Virus record (IMG/VR): IMGVR_UViG_3300030098_004015
Coordinates: 1-42,991 of that record
Source: a virus
Direction: 5' to 3' (one strand)
Length of the DNA: 42,991 bases
Shown: one piece after another, positions 9,401 to 17,556 of the stretch
Position numbering within the stretch: position 1 is the first letter of the stretch
Layout: every line of letters starts with the position of its first letter
Position numbers and translations under genes: made by a program
Notes under the pieces: model-generated
Told to the model about the DNA's origin: nothing
Seen by the model: only the letters and a program-made list of their open reading frames with translations
The model's database searches: none

Positions 9401-11916
9401 ACTACTTGAGATTTATCTTTTTTTTTTACGTCTTCTTGAGACTCTTTAGTAGTTTTTTGTTCTGCTTTTTTTTCTTTTCTTATGGCGCTTTCTGCATCCT
9501 TATTATTTATTTTGCCGCCTCTACCACTACCTTTTATTTTTTCAACACTCTCTGGAGATATATCCCCATCTTCTAAAGCTTTTATTAATCTCTTTTTAGC
9601 TCCAGAAGTCATGTTTTCATTTTCTTTTACTTTTTCTATAGCTTTATCTACTTCTGCTTTAGCTGCTTTAGCTTCTATTTCTGAAGCGGGTTTAGTCACT
9701 CTATCTACTACTCCTTGCACTCCTTTAACAGCAGCAGCCCCTACATCTTTAGCCGTTTGAAGCGCTTTTGTTCCTACTTCGGTTAAAGTTTCTCTTAATG
9801 TCTTTTTTGGTTTTGCAGCTTCTTCAGCAGCTTTTGCTTCAGCTTCTGCCTTTTCTCTTTCGGTTTTTTGTTTTTCGCCTTCTTGTGTAAAGGTTTCAAA
9901 CTCATCTTTACTCAAACCTTCTTTTTTATATCTAGCATCTCTTTTTCCAGTAGATTTAGCAGTAGGAGCCTTATCTACTTCTGCTGTATATATGTCCTCT
10001 ATTGACTGCTCAATCTCAGCTAATTCTTTTTGATGCTGCTCCATAACTTCATTATGAGCGTCTTCCATCATTTTTAATTTAGCTTCAAGTTTCTTTTTGT
10101 CTTTAATTACAGTCTTTTCATGAGCAACAGCATCTTCATATGAAGCCTTTTCTTCTGCCATTTCTCCTTCTTTACGAGTCTTTTTCATCTCATTATAAAA
10201 AGCTTGCTCTGCCCCAGCCTCAGTTAAAGATGTGTTAACGTGATGCTTTGCATAGTCTTGTTCGGCTTGCTCTATCTTTACCTTATATTCATTCCCTTGT
10301 TCTTCGGTAATTTTATTGTCTTTAACTAAATTATCCACAATAGACATAGCGGCAGAACCGTCTCCTGAGTAATTCCAAATATTAGAAGCCAATAAATTAT
10401 CTATAGCTCTTTCAAGCGCTAATTGCTGATCAATACTTGCGTCTTCCATAGATTCGGAAAGCAAGTCTATTACGTTATTATAAGAGTCTATCTTTTTATC
10501 AATTAAAGCTTGTCTTTCTGCTATTCCATCAAAATAACCTCTAACACCACCCATAGCGCCACCTAATCCAACAGAAGACCAAAATATATCTCTAAGCTCT
10601 GGCCTGTCTTCTCCGAAAGGAGCTTCTTTTAACCACACACTCATAGGTTCATAATCCAATCCTTTTGCTTCTTGTATATTTTTATATTTAGCCCACTCCT
10701 GGTATACTTCTTGATAGGCTTCTGTAACTCCTTCAATACCAGCATAAGCCCCAACAGCAGTCAGATTTGGTTTATACCTTCTAATTACACTGCTTATCAA
10801 TCCTTTTGCATTTTCTCCTATTGCTGTTTTTTGCACAGGATTTCTTAACACTCTGCCCATTATCCCTCTACCAGCTCCTCCAAATAAAATACCATATTGT
10901 AGTATGTCTACCCCCATCCATTTGGCATTATCTCTCATAACTCCAGCAGCTTGTTCTGCGGCTTCTTCTGGAGAAAACATTGGCTCTCCAGTTATTGGGT
11001 CTACTTCATTAGCCAACTCTTGATAAGCCTCACCAGCTAAGTAAGCCCCCTCAAATATATTAGCTGTAGCACCACCACCTATATATCCAGTAACATCTCT
11101 TAAAAGCTTAGTAGGTGCTATTCCTTTTTTTCCAGCATCTACTCCAAGATATCTCATAAGACCTGTTCCTTTCTTTCCTTTAAATGCTTTAGACCCAGCT
11201 CCTGTTAATTTTACTCCTTTATTCATTTGGCCTAAAACTTTTGTCCCTTGCATATATTTTAAAACTGTTGGGCCTAACCTGCCTAAAGCAAGTCCTGCTA
11301 ATCTAGCGCCTCCAGCATAAGGGATTAAAAATGAAGCAGCATAAGGAACTAGTCTTGCTACTTTAGAAGACCAGAACTCACCCTTGAACATGTCGTCCCA
11401 AGTTACATCTTGCAAGTCTTCCGATAAAATTAAAGCATTTTCATTTTGATATTCTGTTCCAACTTTTTTAAGCCAGGATCCAACAGCTGTAGTTAACTCT
11501 CCTTCTCCTGGGGTAACAAGAGCTGAAATAAAATCTACAGTATCTCCAGTTCCAGAAACCAAGTCTCCCCATCCTGCTTTTAAGGCTCTAGCAGTTCTTT
11601 GTCCTGTAGACCCTATCATAGCATGAGGATCTGTAATAGCCTGATCGGATTGACTAAATCTATCCATTTCAGAAAACAATTCGTCTTGAGTTCTTTCGGC
11701 AGCCATACCTCCAGCTATACGATCAAGACGCACATCATCTATAGTGCTGGACTGTATTGAATTTTCTATTAACCCTCCTAATCCTTGTGGGGTTTCCGCC
11801 ATTTTTTCTTCATATAAGCCTTTAATTTCTGATTCAGGAGATTGTGGTATTGGATCAGGTTTTGTTACTCCTCCCAACAATATATTAAGACTTGAAGTAT
11901 AATCGTTCTCTGCCAT
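481..11916 (-). CDS. Giant virion protein: candidate DPBB-type RNA polymerase with zincin metallopeptidase motif (3811 aa)
   Basis: Seen: residues about 180-230 and 440-470 are Gly/Ala-rich and hydrophobic; about 570-850 is a charged K/E coiled-coil region; HEAGH at 1082-1086 (bases 8659-8673) is a gluzincin-like HExxH motif; R2317-x-P2319 is followed by ADLDGD, with DLDGD at 2359-2363 (bases 4828-4842); the last ~350 residues hold further hydrophobic stretches (about 3465 and 3690). Known: the DxDGD triad binds the catalytic Mg in the beta'-type double-psi barrel, and in E. coli beta' an R-x-P motif lies 35 residues before it, against 42 here. crAss-like phages package a giant RNA polymerase of this class. 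Inference: an injected polymerase for early genes, fused to a peptidase and membrane-active ends. I could not place the beta-type barrel. The start codon overlaps the upstream stop as TAATG. Confidence 0.7.
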   Translation of the reverse strand: MAENDYTSSLNILLGGVTKPDPIPQSPESEIKGLYEEKMAETPQGLGGLIENSIQSSTIDDVRLDRIAGGMAAERTQDELFSEMDRFSQSDQAITDPHAMIGSTGQRTARALKAGWGDLVSGTGDTVDFISALVTPGEGELTTAVGSWLKKVGTEYQNENALILSEDLQDVTWDDMFKGEFWSSKVARLVPYAASFLIPYAGGARLAGLALGRLGPTVLKYMQGTKVLGQMNKGVKLTGAGSKAFKGKKGTGLMRYLGVDAGKKGIAPTKLLRDVTGYIGGGATANIFEGAYLAGEAYQELANEVDPITGEPMFSPEEAAEQAAGVMRDNAKWMGVDILQYGILFGGAGRGIMGRVLRNPVQKTAIGENAKGLISSVIRRYKPNLTAVGAYAGIEGVTEAYQEVYQEWAKYKNIQEAKGLDYEPMSVWLKEAPFGEDRPELRDIFWSSVGLGGAMGGVRGYFDGIAERQALIDKKIDSYNNVIDLLSESMEDASIDQQLALERAIDNLLASNIWNYSGDGSAAMSIVDNLVKDNKITEEQGNEYKVKIEQAEQDYAKHHVNTSLTEAGAEQAFYNEMKKTRKEGEMAEEKASYEDAVAHEKTVIKDKKKLEAKLKMMEDAHNEVMEQHQKELAEIEQSIEDIYTAEVDKAPTAKSTGKRDARYKKEGLSKDEFETFTQEGEKQKTEREKAEAEAKAAEEAAKPKKTLRETLTEVGTKALQTAKDVGAAAVKGVQGVVDRVTKPASEIEAKAAKAEVDKAIEKVKENENMTSGAKKRLIKALEDGDISPESVEKIKGSGRGGKINNKDAESAIRKEKKAEQKTTKESQEDVKKKDKSQVVPKTKQYKDTEEALKGKGVKPFAASISKMMGKKAGALSYIIKTAAGKSIKFFADRKVDIQKYTREMQNVTLRLVEPVAGQANVVEVDGKLYFQFKKGAPLYESKIEVVVDGEVIGEMEQATQEFYEDKGPIKKAKKKDQRKIDKLIGAIKETKENIKKYFTRGQSEIPNYEPTVLDIRPLYKYGSGVMAASIVRDIVNKKFPGAKGVLSYTKLIDDYGQEASSLAIGSTVFINIDSVAQTDIIHEAGHIYYGLMEDTPLMKRIKKLLPKSELYQKTKQDYPELILMSFKGMRSTLGAMYRNILNSSDGERYTSDIIDITNNIAAAEKAGDSARINELFLSLRTQLKVNGAKDVRIDQQKHLLEETFTRALESYSYGRADAVIKDSATQKRLEKDLIEFYKEAKKLATDEEAKQILDLTVEGVASLDLENAMKAVLLNFNSADRTVPYMMNSAYGDINRAKKKPFQKATSYAAVSSYIGDFIGRNLMPEQIADRVMQAIADDSNLDIKDELIKDTKEYIKAIITQLKRPQTLKQADTILDKELAKIGISLKSGDDVIGESESTTNEVDKYDDLTKAIALPTTTTNFIKKIVEVHNHREDDQIKTKDLLATLMSLAKDTRENPMDFPNLLRTSINPNIMAMLNVLDRVYKNDKVLTNAKLMEIKGPIEGINIEVLAHNVLTIGDDGKRYWTRYASTNATIEQGVVANIAEEIKGNKTKVDEIAAIYNELFFERNPKSKNDRYNAAYKVLDVLLNDNPRGSLIDKNILLNTEILFKGKRQSLTDILFSHTKTKFGPIMRYQNFLKYKNKKVGFSDDVNGKVLGLFHGTQGELKTILLQGLVASRGVNYLSMVDNVEQDGVSIMNKENGLHNRLKNVERIFNEEIELDKNDIMHRDNNIYSQMAFRNKNTEGKRTFHLTVHSGMMRRIIDNAVGLKNKEGRAKVLNDVNPNELIAGDFFMFLNKYNQGIKNKQEVILYDQPIAVFSDKSRRYYIESIAAIDTKSRKALLSRVKNNPAYNAKYKNGDRIFPYTIEKNKIKEMPKLKKQWREYAINNKELFINNTALNKGILQDGAVEAFLTSYIANKFMAQQLFVHDHRQSNNQVDYIKRAAGSIASHVVFDRNSSVEFIVTKDFYEDKEGNIYTEEEAKKEFGDNWKDNVAIENDAMGYILPEQAEFIRAKYGESQKVGNVFKFVYHYTQLEGPLKGRTTYMKFAVHTLTPELEAKSPYLKNIGEVLRTRKGEVDALAPGNLVIASSESAAKLYSGGSEFIYDITTTDNMADIMAKQDEIYSDETGYIGLSGEGLGIQLELDKQTDERFFPSQLFYNLLTNINEENRETINRMLELRRNVMESNNSSRNRDLIMNDKATEKGVFNERDSFKSSVTAEVFDVLVDNTYDNLDPRYPYLNAVHNAVATGRITHKGTKMYTKGSIGYQSSSLGMGLRSYEKGLYKGDENVVASEAIVPGYLRKQGVKKGDLFIGTRVPAHGKVSSSIFVVKDFHKQIGDSPTSNVTIPAWVSKNWGADLDGDSVHMNFKWTETEVAEKGWRKDSNEFFDLYVELASKDEIQKEIQADIDFVSDSENAIAKVPALKDTDSQLTPWGDAQMFEDNVPAKHLVGMIAALQRSFNVFSNSRDVLPFAITIKGESEAVTRETFFDDATLENGVGNWYGVAQLLNIALDNAKHQYASKLGLDMQSVFPFVLLRRLGYSLNDLAVLFNSPIVKKYMESKRNSSKDYISKHSDIMDMFIQKDGMNENQLLKFAKDNGLGNINIKDFVKNPAINIDLKGLKNSKAIQKQAILMLYTLDKFKKAAVDPLSKAFTVHQSIEKNPLELRQIREGIAQAQGLVRIPLLGKMGLDYSFTEKTKTNNIIEHATGLFDSILQRASRTDIRYTPYMQTILTNPIVLNELNKLGEMKSEVINQVISNNLRQEFSMLSDVKGETELIKEFEALQERRKGNYFLDNVIQVSDKGNYIVLNRAEITEFTSYKAIEQIKESFAELSEAEKNLIFEIEHTFNRFGLAGGAGKATSFVPFFDNEYTKRINEEMSRIIEDNQNKQGDYSTGAIPVELQDAIKDVERRRAGKNKYTLLQKISKRSKDNNSFEIPIKKAKKIITADTSYNNDYLGSGVEFMTFPEWVADKGIDINKIEEESKTFRILTEKYNDYRGDLRLVREFEATLEKKPLSKYTIEGLYDVGRKFRKMDNSATKGIAYQIEKEIGQKAFRDQAEYLKNVGASKGYKYNIPGEDGVAQEDLTNFQAWLGSNNMTSKRPEIQYLINEAQIQYRKYMRSFKEHRQLIEEKNRALVRSKMRGLSVLERIRKEFDTNARYQYIYGNIATVENGNVRLFTEEEIIENGVELTKQEEEYYIRYKAIAEILLGSEDGKTIVPGMQMGNVESMSRSGLFGLYNTSIDSHDYSRVKVYGTDKNGNRALKTFYEWKYDVYKGRTGKLTLDSGKQIFELEKLRRKAKQLKDKGKHEDGSKIMLSDAEYDALVNNGAILKRMIGYDKVSDIDAELIQEYERRKGVKAQNISYDINNTLIEFARGHIFANGEGLYKMEDGVVVEREDRFTGMGDLAILTDSIIGFNKNLDNKNAVRYLTGWWKEGFLEKKEQVGIFGKTGDKVIDGFVRLTSLRLLGFNMTIGLGNTLAGKYQELRKRGGKQFMKGEERYWKELFASRNILKKYRIVEYSFDEFIHLSEKEGPFGKIERWSYMFMDKTEGYIQGAAFLGMLTDQEFTSGKISEERVMHINHKISTLHGEGYTALDASLLSMYSYGRALLQFKKWFITLFQDRFRAEDIDRFGDVNIGSYRASSEYITDLFRKYFAGGITKKEIIDIYNNSSDQRKREMRNHAAGIGIGVTLLSLIAMMEDDDEPDTQTLRTLKKLSHDVFVTTDLRRFVNYTAVPSSYSTMKNANRMIYEAVRGDKVRRTGPYGEAGSSQAIKTMRYEVSPFAEAKKDIANIFYSGPKGKKETSSLIR

Positions 11917-13979
11917 TATCTATTTTGTTTGCCCATTATTGCTCTTGATAATTTTCTACTAGCAAAATATGTTTTTTCATCATAATTACTTCTACTATAT
12001 TCTTGGTAATTTCCTGTTTTTATAGCTCTTAGCATAGCTTCAAAGGCTGGATTACCAGATATTAATCCTTCTGTTAATATTTTTGTGCTATACGCCATAT
12101 ATTGTCCAGGAGAATTTGCTATCATTTTTTTATTAACATCTGTTTCATTTGGTGTAAAATCATAAGGATATTCTCTTTCTTGCAGTGAATCTATATATAA
12201 ATCCGACATTATTAAAGGAACCGCTTGCTGTACCTTAACAGACGGCACTTGCGACAATCCTAAGCTTACTGTTAATTTTTGATCATAACCAGATATTAAT
12301 TCGTCTACACTTTCGGGATCTTTCATATTTAGCATTTTTGCTAATTTAGCATCAGCTGCTATTTGTTTTTTCTCTTTATATTTTCTATTAGCTTCTTTTT
12401 GCTCATACGTGGATGTTTGTTCTAAAACCTCATTTAGATTCTCTGGATTTATATTTTTATTAATCCTGTCTAATACCGCATAATCACCTAAATCTAATTC
12501 TTTATAATATACCTCGTCTTGTGTAAGAACATCATCATCAAACAATTCTGCTATTATAACTGGAGTGAATTCTATATTTTTATATTCTTTTTCTAGTTTT
12601 TTTCTATCATCTTCATTTGTAACGTCAGTTAGCAAGATGTGGTCTCCGTTTCTATCAATTCCTTTAAACCCGACAAAGTAGCCGTTTAATTTTAAATCCA
12701 TTTCATCTTCTTCTCCCCATAACTCTCCCTTTCCTAACATATTCATAAACCATCCTGCGTCTGCATCTGTTTCGTCTAATGTTATTTTATGTCCTGTTTT
12801 ATCATATAATCCAGCCATTTTCACATTATCAATCATTCTGTCTCCAGAATTATACTTAGGAACTCCGTCTTCACGATCTCCAAATACAGCTCTAGTTATT
12901 TGGTCCTCTATACCTTTATCAATAAATACACCTCCAGAGCTAACCATTTGCCTTCCTTTTGTAAGACCTCCATAAGCGTCATCTGAATAATCAAACGGTC
13001 TAGCATTAGGATCATAACCACCAAATCTTTGGAAGTTTTGCCCCAAACCAAGACTATTATAATATTTTTGGAATGTTTCTTTATTGTCTAAATTAAAATT
13101 ACTAAAGTAATCTGACCCTGTAACAAGACCTGCGGCATCAGTGGCCTGTAACATATCTTTTATCTGGCTATGCGCATTAGTATCAATCTCTTTTGATCCA
13201 AACATAGCTTCGCCACCAAAAAAGCTTTCTCCAGCTTTAAGCCCTGGTGTTACTTGTAGTTCTTTAGAGAGCCATGCCTTCATCTGGCTTCTATCAAATG
13301 TAGTATTTGGATCGGCATTCATATCATTAATCATATCAGAACGAATTGCTAGTTCGTTATCATTAATTATATCGTCTAAATCTATTCGGTCAGATATATC
13401 CCTAGCTTTTATAGTTTCGTCTAAATAGTCTTTTCTAGCGCCATAAAATATAAAATTATCTGTTGTACCATCCAGAAACTGTTGATATCTTTCTTTGCTT
13501 CCCTCTGTTAGTAGTTTATCATTTCCATCCTTATCTAAAGCATAAGAATGAAACAACTCTAAAGATGCTTTATTTTTATTAACCCTTCTTGATATAGGGT
13601 TGTCTGTTAATTTAGCTCTGTATTCTGCTATTAAATAATCTAGATTTCCATATAGCCTGGCATTATCTATAGAGCCGTGTTGTCTTAACACTTCTTGTAT
13701 GTCTCCCCATCCCGACATAGTGTTATGCCAATTCCTAAAATCATCTACATCTTTTTGTCTAGAAAAATTATTTTTTGTATATAAATCCTGTTGTGCTGCT
13801 TGCACAATAGTGTTAAGCTGTCCCTGATACTGTTCTTGTCTTTGTAATTGAGCTAATTCTTGATTACGTCTTTGTTGAGCAAGCTGCATTTCCTGCAATT
13901 GCATTTGCCGTCTATTTGCTTGTATTTGACCAGCTTGAGCCAAAGGCCCAGTTAATGCCTCAAAAAGTGTTGCATCCAT
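11916..13979 (-). CDS. Candidate internal virion (ejection) protein, 687 aa
   Basis: I do not recognise a named family. The first ~75 residues are Gln-rich and helical (many QMQLQEMQLAQQRR-like turns), like the N-termini of phage internal core or ejection proteins; the rest is charged, soluble and mixed alpha/beta, with no signal peptide or membrane helix. It lies between a transglycosylase-bearing virion protein and the giant polymerase-like gene. Its stop shares one base with the giant gene's start (TAATG), which suggests coupled translation of proteins made together. In short-tailed phages, this position downstream of the tail hub normally holds the cargo proteins that leave with the DNA; that role here is inference. 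Confidence 0.75.
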   Translation of the reverse strand: MDATLFEALTGPLAQAGQIQANRRQMQLQEMQLAQQRRNQELAQLQRQEQYQGQLNTIVQAAQQDLYTKNNFSRQKDVDDFRNWHNTMSGWGDIQEVLRQHGSIDNARLYGNLDYLIAEYRAKLTDNPISRRVNKNKASLELFHSYALDKDGNDKLLTEGSKERYQQFLDGTTDNFIFYGARKDYLDETIKARDISDRIDLDDIINDNELAIRSDMINDMNADPNTTFDRSQMKAWLSKELQVTPGLKAGESFFGGEAMFGSKEIDTNAHSQIKDMLQATDAAGLVTGSDYFSNFNLDNKETFQKYYNSLGLGQNFQRFGGYDPNARPFDYSDDAYGGLTKGRQMVSSGGVFIDKGIEDQITRAVFGDREDGVPKYNSGDRMIDNVKMAGLYDKTGHKITLDETDADAGWFMNMLGKGELWGEEDEMDLKLNGYFVGFKGIDRNGDHILLTDVTNEDDRKKLEKEYKNIEFTPVIIAELFDDDVLTQDEVYYKELDLGDYAVLDRINKNINPENLNEVLEQTSTYEQKEANRKYKEKKQIAADAKLAKMLNMKDPESVDELISGYDQKLTVSLGLSQVPSVKVQQAVPLIMSDLYIDSLQEREYPYDFTPNETDVNKKMIANSPGQYMAYSTKILTEGLISGNPAFEAMLRAIKTGNYQEYSRSNYDEKTYFASRKLSRAIMGKQNR

Positions 13980-13981
13980 AT

Positions 13982-16351
13982 TTATTCTTCTTCTTGTGTT
14001 TGGTTATTTCCTCCTAAATTGCCTAATTGATCTTGATTTAATAAACCCATATTAACTAATGGATTATATAAGCTTGTTCCTCCTTGAGCAAATTGATTTG
14101 CTATAGAGCTAGAATTAGCATAATTACTCATAAGAGATGAAAAAGCTGCTGAAGTAAATCCAGCTGCCGCTTTCTTATCAGCTAACTGTCTTGCCATATC
14201 TTCAGCTCTTTGTTGTTCTGTTCTTTGTATATCAAAGTTTTCTTTAAAAAGCATCATTTTTTCATACTTATCCTGATTGGCAGCTTGTAGCTCTTCATCT
14301 TTTGCTGCGTAATCTAAAAGAGCAGCAGATCTTTGTGCGTCTAATACTCCTGACTGAGCCAAAAATCTAGCCCTTTGTCCTCCACTTCCTCTTACTGCAT
14401 TCTCTAATCCTATTTGGTAGCTCTTATCTAATTCTTTTCTAAACTTTTTTGCCTGTTCTGGATGGAATCCTTTTTTAGCCAACTCTCTAGTTTGCCTTAA
14501 ATGTTGCATAAACATAGGAGAAAGCTCTGGGCTTTTTTGAGGCTCTACTTCTTTCATTGCCGCCTCTAGTCCCTTTTTACCCATTATATATGAGATAATA
14601 GCCCCAGGACCTCCAATTTTATCTAAAAGAGCTCCAGCGCCTTGAAATACAGCGTCTGCAACTCCTGCTATTTTACCTGCGGTTGTTTGCTTTTGTTCTA
14701 CACCCGTGTCATCTGCTAAAACTGGATCTGTCTTTTGTTCAGTAATTTTTACTTCTGGGTATTCTCCACCTATAGTGATTGGGTCTTCAGGGGTTGATAT
14801 ATCTGGATCTCCAAATCCTTGTAACGTTGTTCTGGTAGAAGCTAAATTTTTTAAGTCATCTGGACCAATAATATCAGCTCCTTTTGAGCTTTCTATAATT
14901 TTATTTGTAAAATCTGGATTGTCTTGAGACGCCTTTTCTATAGCTAAGATTAAATTTTTATGGTCTTGCAAATAAACAGGATTATCAAATACAGTTTTAT
15001 AATTGTCTGTTTTTTCAAAAGTATAATTTCCTCCTTTTTCGTTAATCGTTCCTATATGAAGTTGATCCCCTGTGTTAGGATCTTTATATATAAGCTTATT
15101 GTTTTCAAGCTGAACAACCACCTGTCCTTCTTGATTTTTAAACTCAGTAAGGCCTTCTCCTATAGAGCCATCTAAAGTATAACCTCCTATAGTATTTAAT
15201 TCTTCTTCGTTTAAAGAAGTTTGCCAATCAAGCAATTCTTGACTTTTTGACCCTCCTAAAGAACCATAATCCATTATAGATCTTTTTGTAACATTTCCAT
15301 TTTTATCCACCCATAATGGATTTTGTTTTGCTATTTTACTATCAGCCCCTCCAATAATATCGTCTAATCCCATTTGTGCTGCTGCTGGATATGCAACAGT
15401 TATATATGGATCTTGACCTGCTGTGTGGTTTTCAGTAAAATACTGATCTACTAGATTTAATTGCTCTAAAGAAGACATTTCTTTAATGTCGTCTAACTTA
15501 TATTGAACACCGTTTATTGTTTTATAATCTCTTGTTTTTGTCTTTCCCTCTTCTTCATATAAATCTCCATAAAACTGAATTAATCCTGTAGCCCCTCCTT
15601 TTTTATTTCTTGCTTTAGGGTCAAAATTAGATTCCTTTTGTATAACATTTAAAAGATCAGCACTTGTAAATCCATGTTTTTTAGCTATATCATCAACTTT
15701 AGCAAGAACGCCTTCTTCTGCTAAGAATTTTTTTTGATTGTCAAGGTTTTCAGTTTTTTCAATCTTTTGCTCTTCTTGTTCTACAATATTATAATCTTCT
15801 GCATTTAAACTTTCGTTATATTCATCTAGCGGTCTGTATTGGCCATCATCAAATACATATACGATATTAGTTTCATTGTTTTTATAAAAAGCGCCTTGTT
15901 TTGCTTGATCAGGAGTAGGAATGGTAGTTGATGTGTTTGGCTCTAATTTTATGGTAGGTTTATATCCTTTTACAGGCTTTATATACTCCTGTTCTGTAAT
16001 TGGAACTTTTATATTTCCTACCTGCTCTCCCTTCCATTTAGGAGACGACATATTATAGAATGCTGGTTTTTCAGCCCCAGCGTCCTCTAAATAAAATATT
16101 TCTTTATTCTCACCTGCCAGAGCAGGGATTACATATCTATTATTTATCTCTTGATATACTGGATCATCTTTATCTACAGGTGTAGTTGACCCTGTTTGTG
16201 ATGTAGAAAGACTTACGTTTAGCTTATAGTCTGATTTATCTTCATTCCATTTAACCCTAACATAGTAATATTTTTGTTTTTTGGTATGCCAAATATATCC
16301 TTTCCAGTCTTTGGCGTCTGGATATTTATATGTAGTTTTTTCTTCTGCCAT
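13982..16351 (-). CDS. Virion protein with lytic transglycosylase (SLT) domain, 789 aa
   Basis: The N-terminal ~210 residues are low-similarity and charged. Residues about 215-345 form an SLT/goose-lysozyme-like domain: QKESNFDPKA holds the likely catalytic Glu (E240), followed by GATGLIQF, the usual second SLT motif, and a Tyr/Ala-rich helix (ITVAYPAAAQMGL). The last ~270 residues resemble phage internal proteins: a small hydrophobic Gly-rich segment (about 575-600), then a long Ala/Gln-rich helical region and an Asn/Gln-rich tail. Known: virion-carried transglycosylases open the peptidoglycan during DNA entry. The gene sits two bases upstream of the 687-aa gene and shares a TAATG junction with the gene before it, so all three are one translational group. 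Domain call is strong; virion location is inferred. Confidence 0.8.
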   Translation of the reverse strand: MAEEKTTYKYPDAKDWKGYIWHTKKQKYYYVRVKWNEDKSDYKLNVSLSTSQTGSTTPVDKDDPVYQEINNRYVIPALAGENKEIFYLEDAGAEKPAFYNMSSPKWKGEQVGNIKVPITEQEYIKPVKGYKPTIKLEPNTSTTIPTPDQAKQGAFYKNNETNIVYVFDDGQYRPLDEYNESLNAEDYNIVEQEEQKIEKTENLDNQKKFLAEEGVLAKVDDIAKKHGFTSADLLNVIQKESNFDPKARNKKGGATGLIQFYGDLYEEEGKTKTRDYKTINGVQYKLDDIKEMSSLEQLNLVDQYFTENHTAGQDPYITVAYPAAAQMGLDDIIGGADSKIAKQNPLWVDKNGNVTKRSIMDYGSLGGSKSQELLDWQTSLNEEELNTIGGYTLDGSIGEGLTEFKNQEGQVVVQLENNKLIYKDPNTGDQLHIGTINEKGGNYTFEKTDNYKTVFDNPVYLQDHKNLILAIEKASQDNPDFTNKIIESSKGADIIGPDDLKNLASTRTTLQGFGDPDISTPEDPITIGGEYPEVKITEQKTDPVLADDTGVEQKQTTAGKIAGVADAVFQGAGALLDKIGGPGAIISYIMGKKGLEAAMKEVEPQKSPELSPMFMQHLRQTRELAKKGFHPEQAKKFRKELDKSYQIGLENAVRGSGGQRARFLAQSGVLDAQRSAALLDYAAKDEELQAANQDKYEKMMLFKENFDIQRTEQQRAEDMARQLADKKAAAGFTSAAFSSLMSNYANSSSIANQFAQGGTSLYNPLVNMGLLNQDQLGNLGGNNQTQEEE

Positions 16352-17544
16352 TAAGCCATTCCGTTAGATTTCCACTTATTTATATTATTTTGTACCACCA
16401 TTGCTATTTCTTTATCTGTCATTCCTTTTTTAAATTGATCTGTAGCATGATCATAAATACCAGCTCCTTTTTTAGCTTTAAAAGGAAGCATTCCTCCTCC
16501 TGCATATATATTGCCTTCAGAGTCTACGGGCATTGGATTTCCTTGATGAGTTTCAGGACCTGGAGTTACCTGCCCCTTGTCCATGGCTTTTTTAATATAA
16601 GAAGCCACTCTAGAATAATTTTTTTTTGCTAAAGCATTTTCTATTTTATCTTGATCATTTACCACTAATTCATTGCCTGTAAATTCAGCAATTATATCTC
16701 CCTTCATTTTCATTCCTTGATCAGCATAACTTCTGTCTATATAATGACCTCCATATTGATTATCATATTGGCCTTGTTTTTGTCTGTGTTGTTCTGCCAT
16801 CCATTGAGATGTAAAATCTTCTCTACTTTCCTCAACTTGCTCTTGTCTTTTTTTAAATACATCTTGTTGCTTTTCTTCTATATCCGCATAAGCTTCTTCT
16901 CTCATCTTTTTAGCTTTTTTCCTTCCTCTTTTAGAAAGTAAATGTCCTAAAAGTAAACTACCAAAAAACAATCCTGGATGCATATTCATAATACTTGCGC
17001 CTGCAGCGCCTGTTCCGCCAGCTTGTGTTAGTGGTCCTATAAAATTAGCTGGGGCCGCTGCTGTTGTTAATTTTAGCATTGGAGCTAATGCTTGAGCTCC
17101 TAATACTGTACTACCAATAGTTCCTAGCCCCTCCATACGAGTCCAGTCATAAGGATTTGCATTTCTTGTAGCCCCATATAGCATAGCCGCAGGCCCTAAA
17201 TTACCCAATGTTCCTGAAGCCCCTAGCTTTGTCCCTAATTTTTGTAAATAAGGGCTTATTGTTTTAGCGATACCTCCATACTGTAAAGCACTAGACCCTT
17301 TACTAAGTAAGTCTTCCGTTCCTGTTAACTGTTCTTCCATAGCGGTTACAGGATTTATCACATCTCTTCCTTCTCCAGTGTAAATATTTCTAGAAGATCT
17401 TGGAGTGTAAGCTCCAGACGAGTAAGGATTAACTGGAGCATAATCCATTTGAATGTTAGCTAAATTATTGGCTTTATTGGAAAGATTTTGATTTAATAAA
17501 TTTCCATATAATTTAGTAGCATTTATTATGTCTGAATAACTCAT
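16351..17544 (-). CDS. Candidate internal virion protein with hydrophobic core, 397 aa
   Basis: Residues about 90-205 are rich in Gly, Ala and Leu with several potential membrane-inserting stretches (for example LGASGTLGNLGPAAMLYG and LFFGSLLLGHLL), followed by a strongly basic and charged helix (SKRGRKKAKKMREEAYADIEE) and a Gln-rich segment. This is the pattern of T7 gp14-like or P22-like ejected proteins that line a conduit through the envelope. After YADQGMKM (16705-16728) comes a compact C-terminal domain starting KGDIIAEFTGNELVVND. The YANKGMKM motif recurs in the 485-aa protein at the other end of the block. No family is recognised with confidence; internal virion role is inferred from composition and position next to the tail-hub gene. 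Confidence 0.7.
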   Translation of the reverse strand: MSYSDIINATKLYGNLLNQNLSNKANNLANIQMDYAPVNPYSSGAYTPRSSRNIYTGEGRDVINPVTAMEEQLTGTEDLLSKGSSALQYGGIAKTISPYLQKLGTKLGASGTLGNLGPAAMLYGATRNANPYDWTRMEGLGTIGSTVLGAQALAPMLKLTTAAAPANFIGPLTQAGGTGAAGASIMNMHPGLFFGSLLLGHLLSKRGRKKAKKMREEAYADIEEKQQDVFKKRQEQVEESREDFTSQWMAEQHRQKQGQYDNQYGGHYIDRSYADQGMKMKGDIIAEFTGNELVVNDQDKIENALAKKNYSRVASYIKKAMDKGQVTPGPETHQGNPMPVDSEGNIYAGGGMLPFKAKKGAGIYDHATDQFKKGMTDKEIAMVVQNNINKWKSNGMA

Positions 17545-17556
17545 AACTTTTTATTT

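Noticed and set aside
481-11916. N4-like (T7-type) virion RNA polymerase as identity of the giant protein
   Set aside because: The size is similar to N4 vRNAP, but the visible motif is DxDGD, which belongs to double-psi-barrel polymerases, not the single-subunit T7 type.
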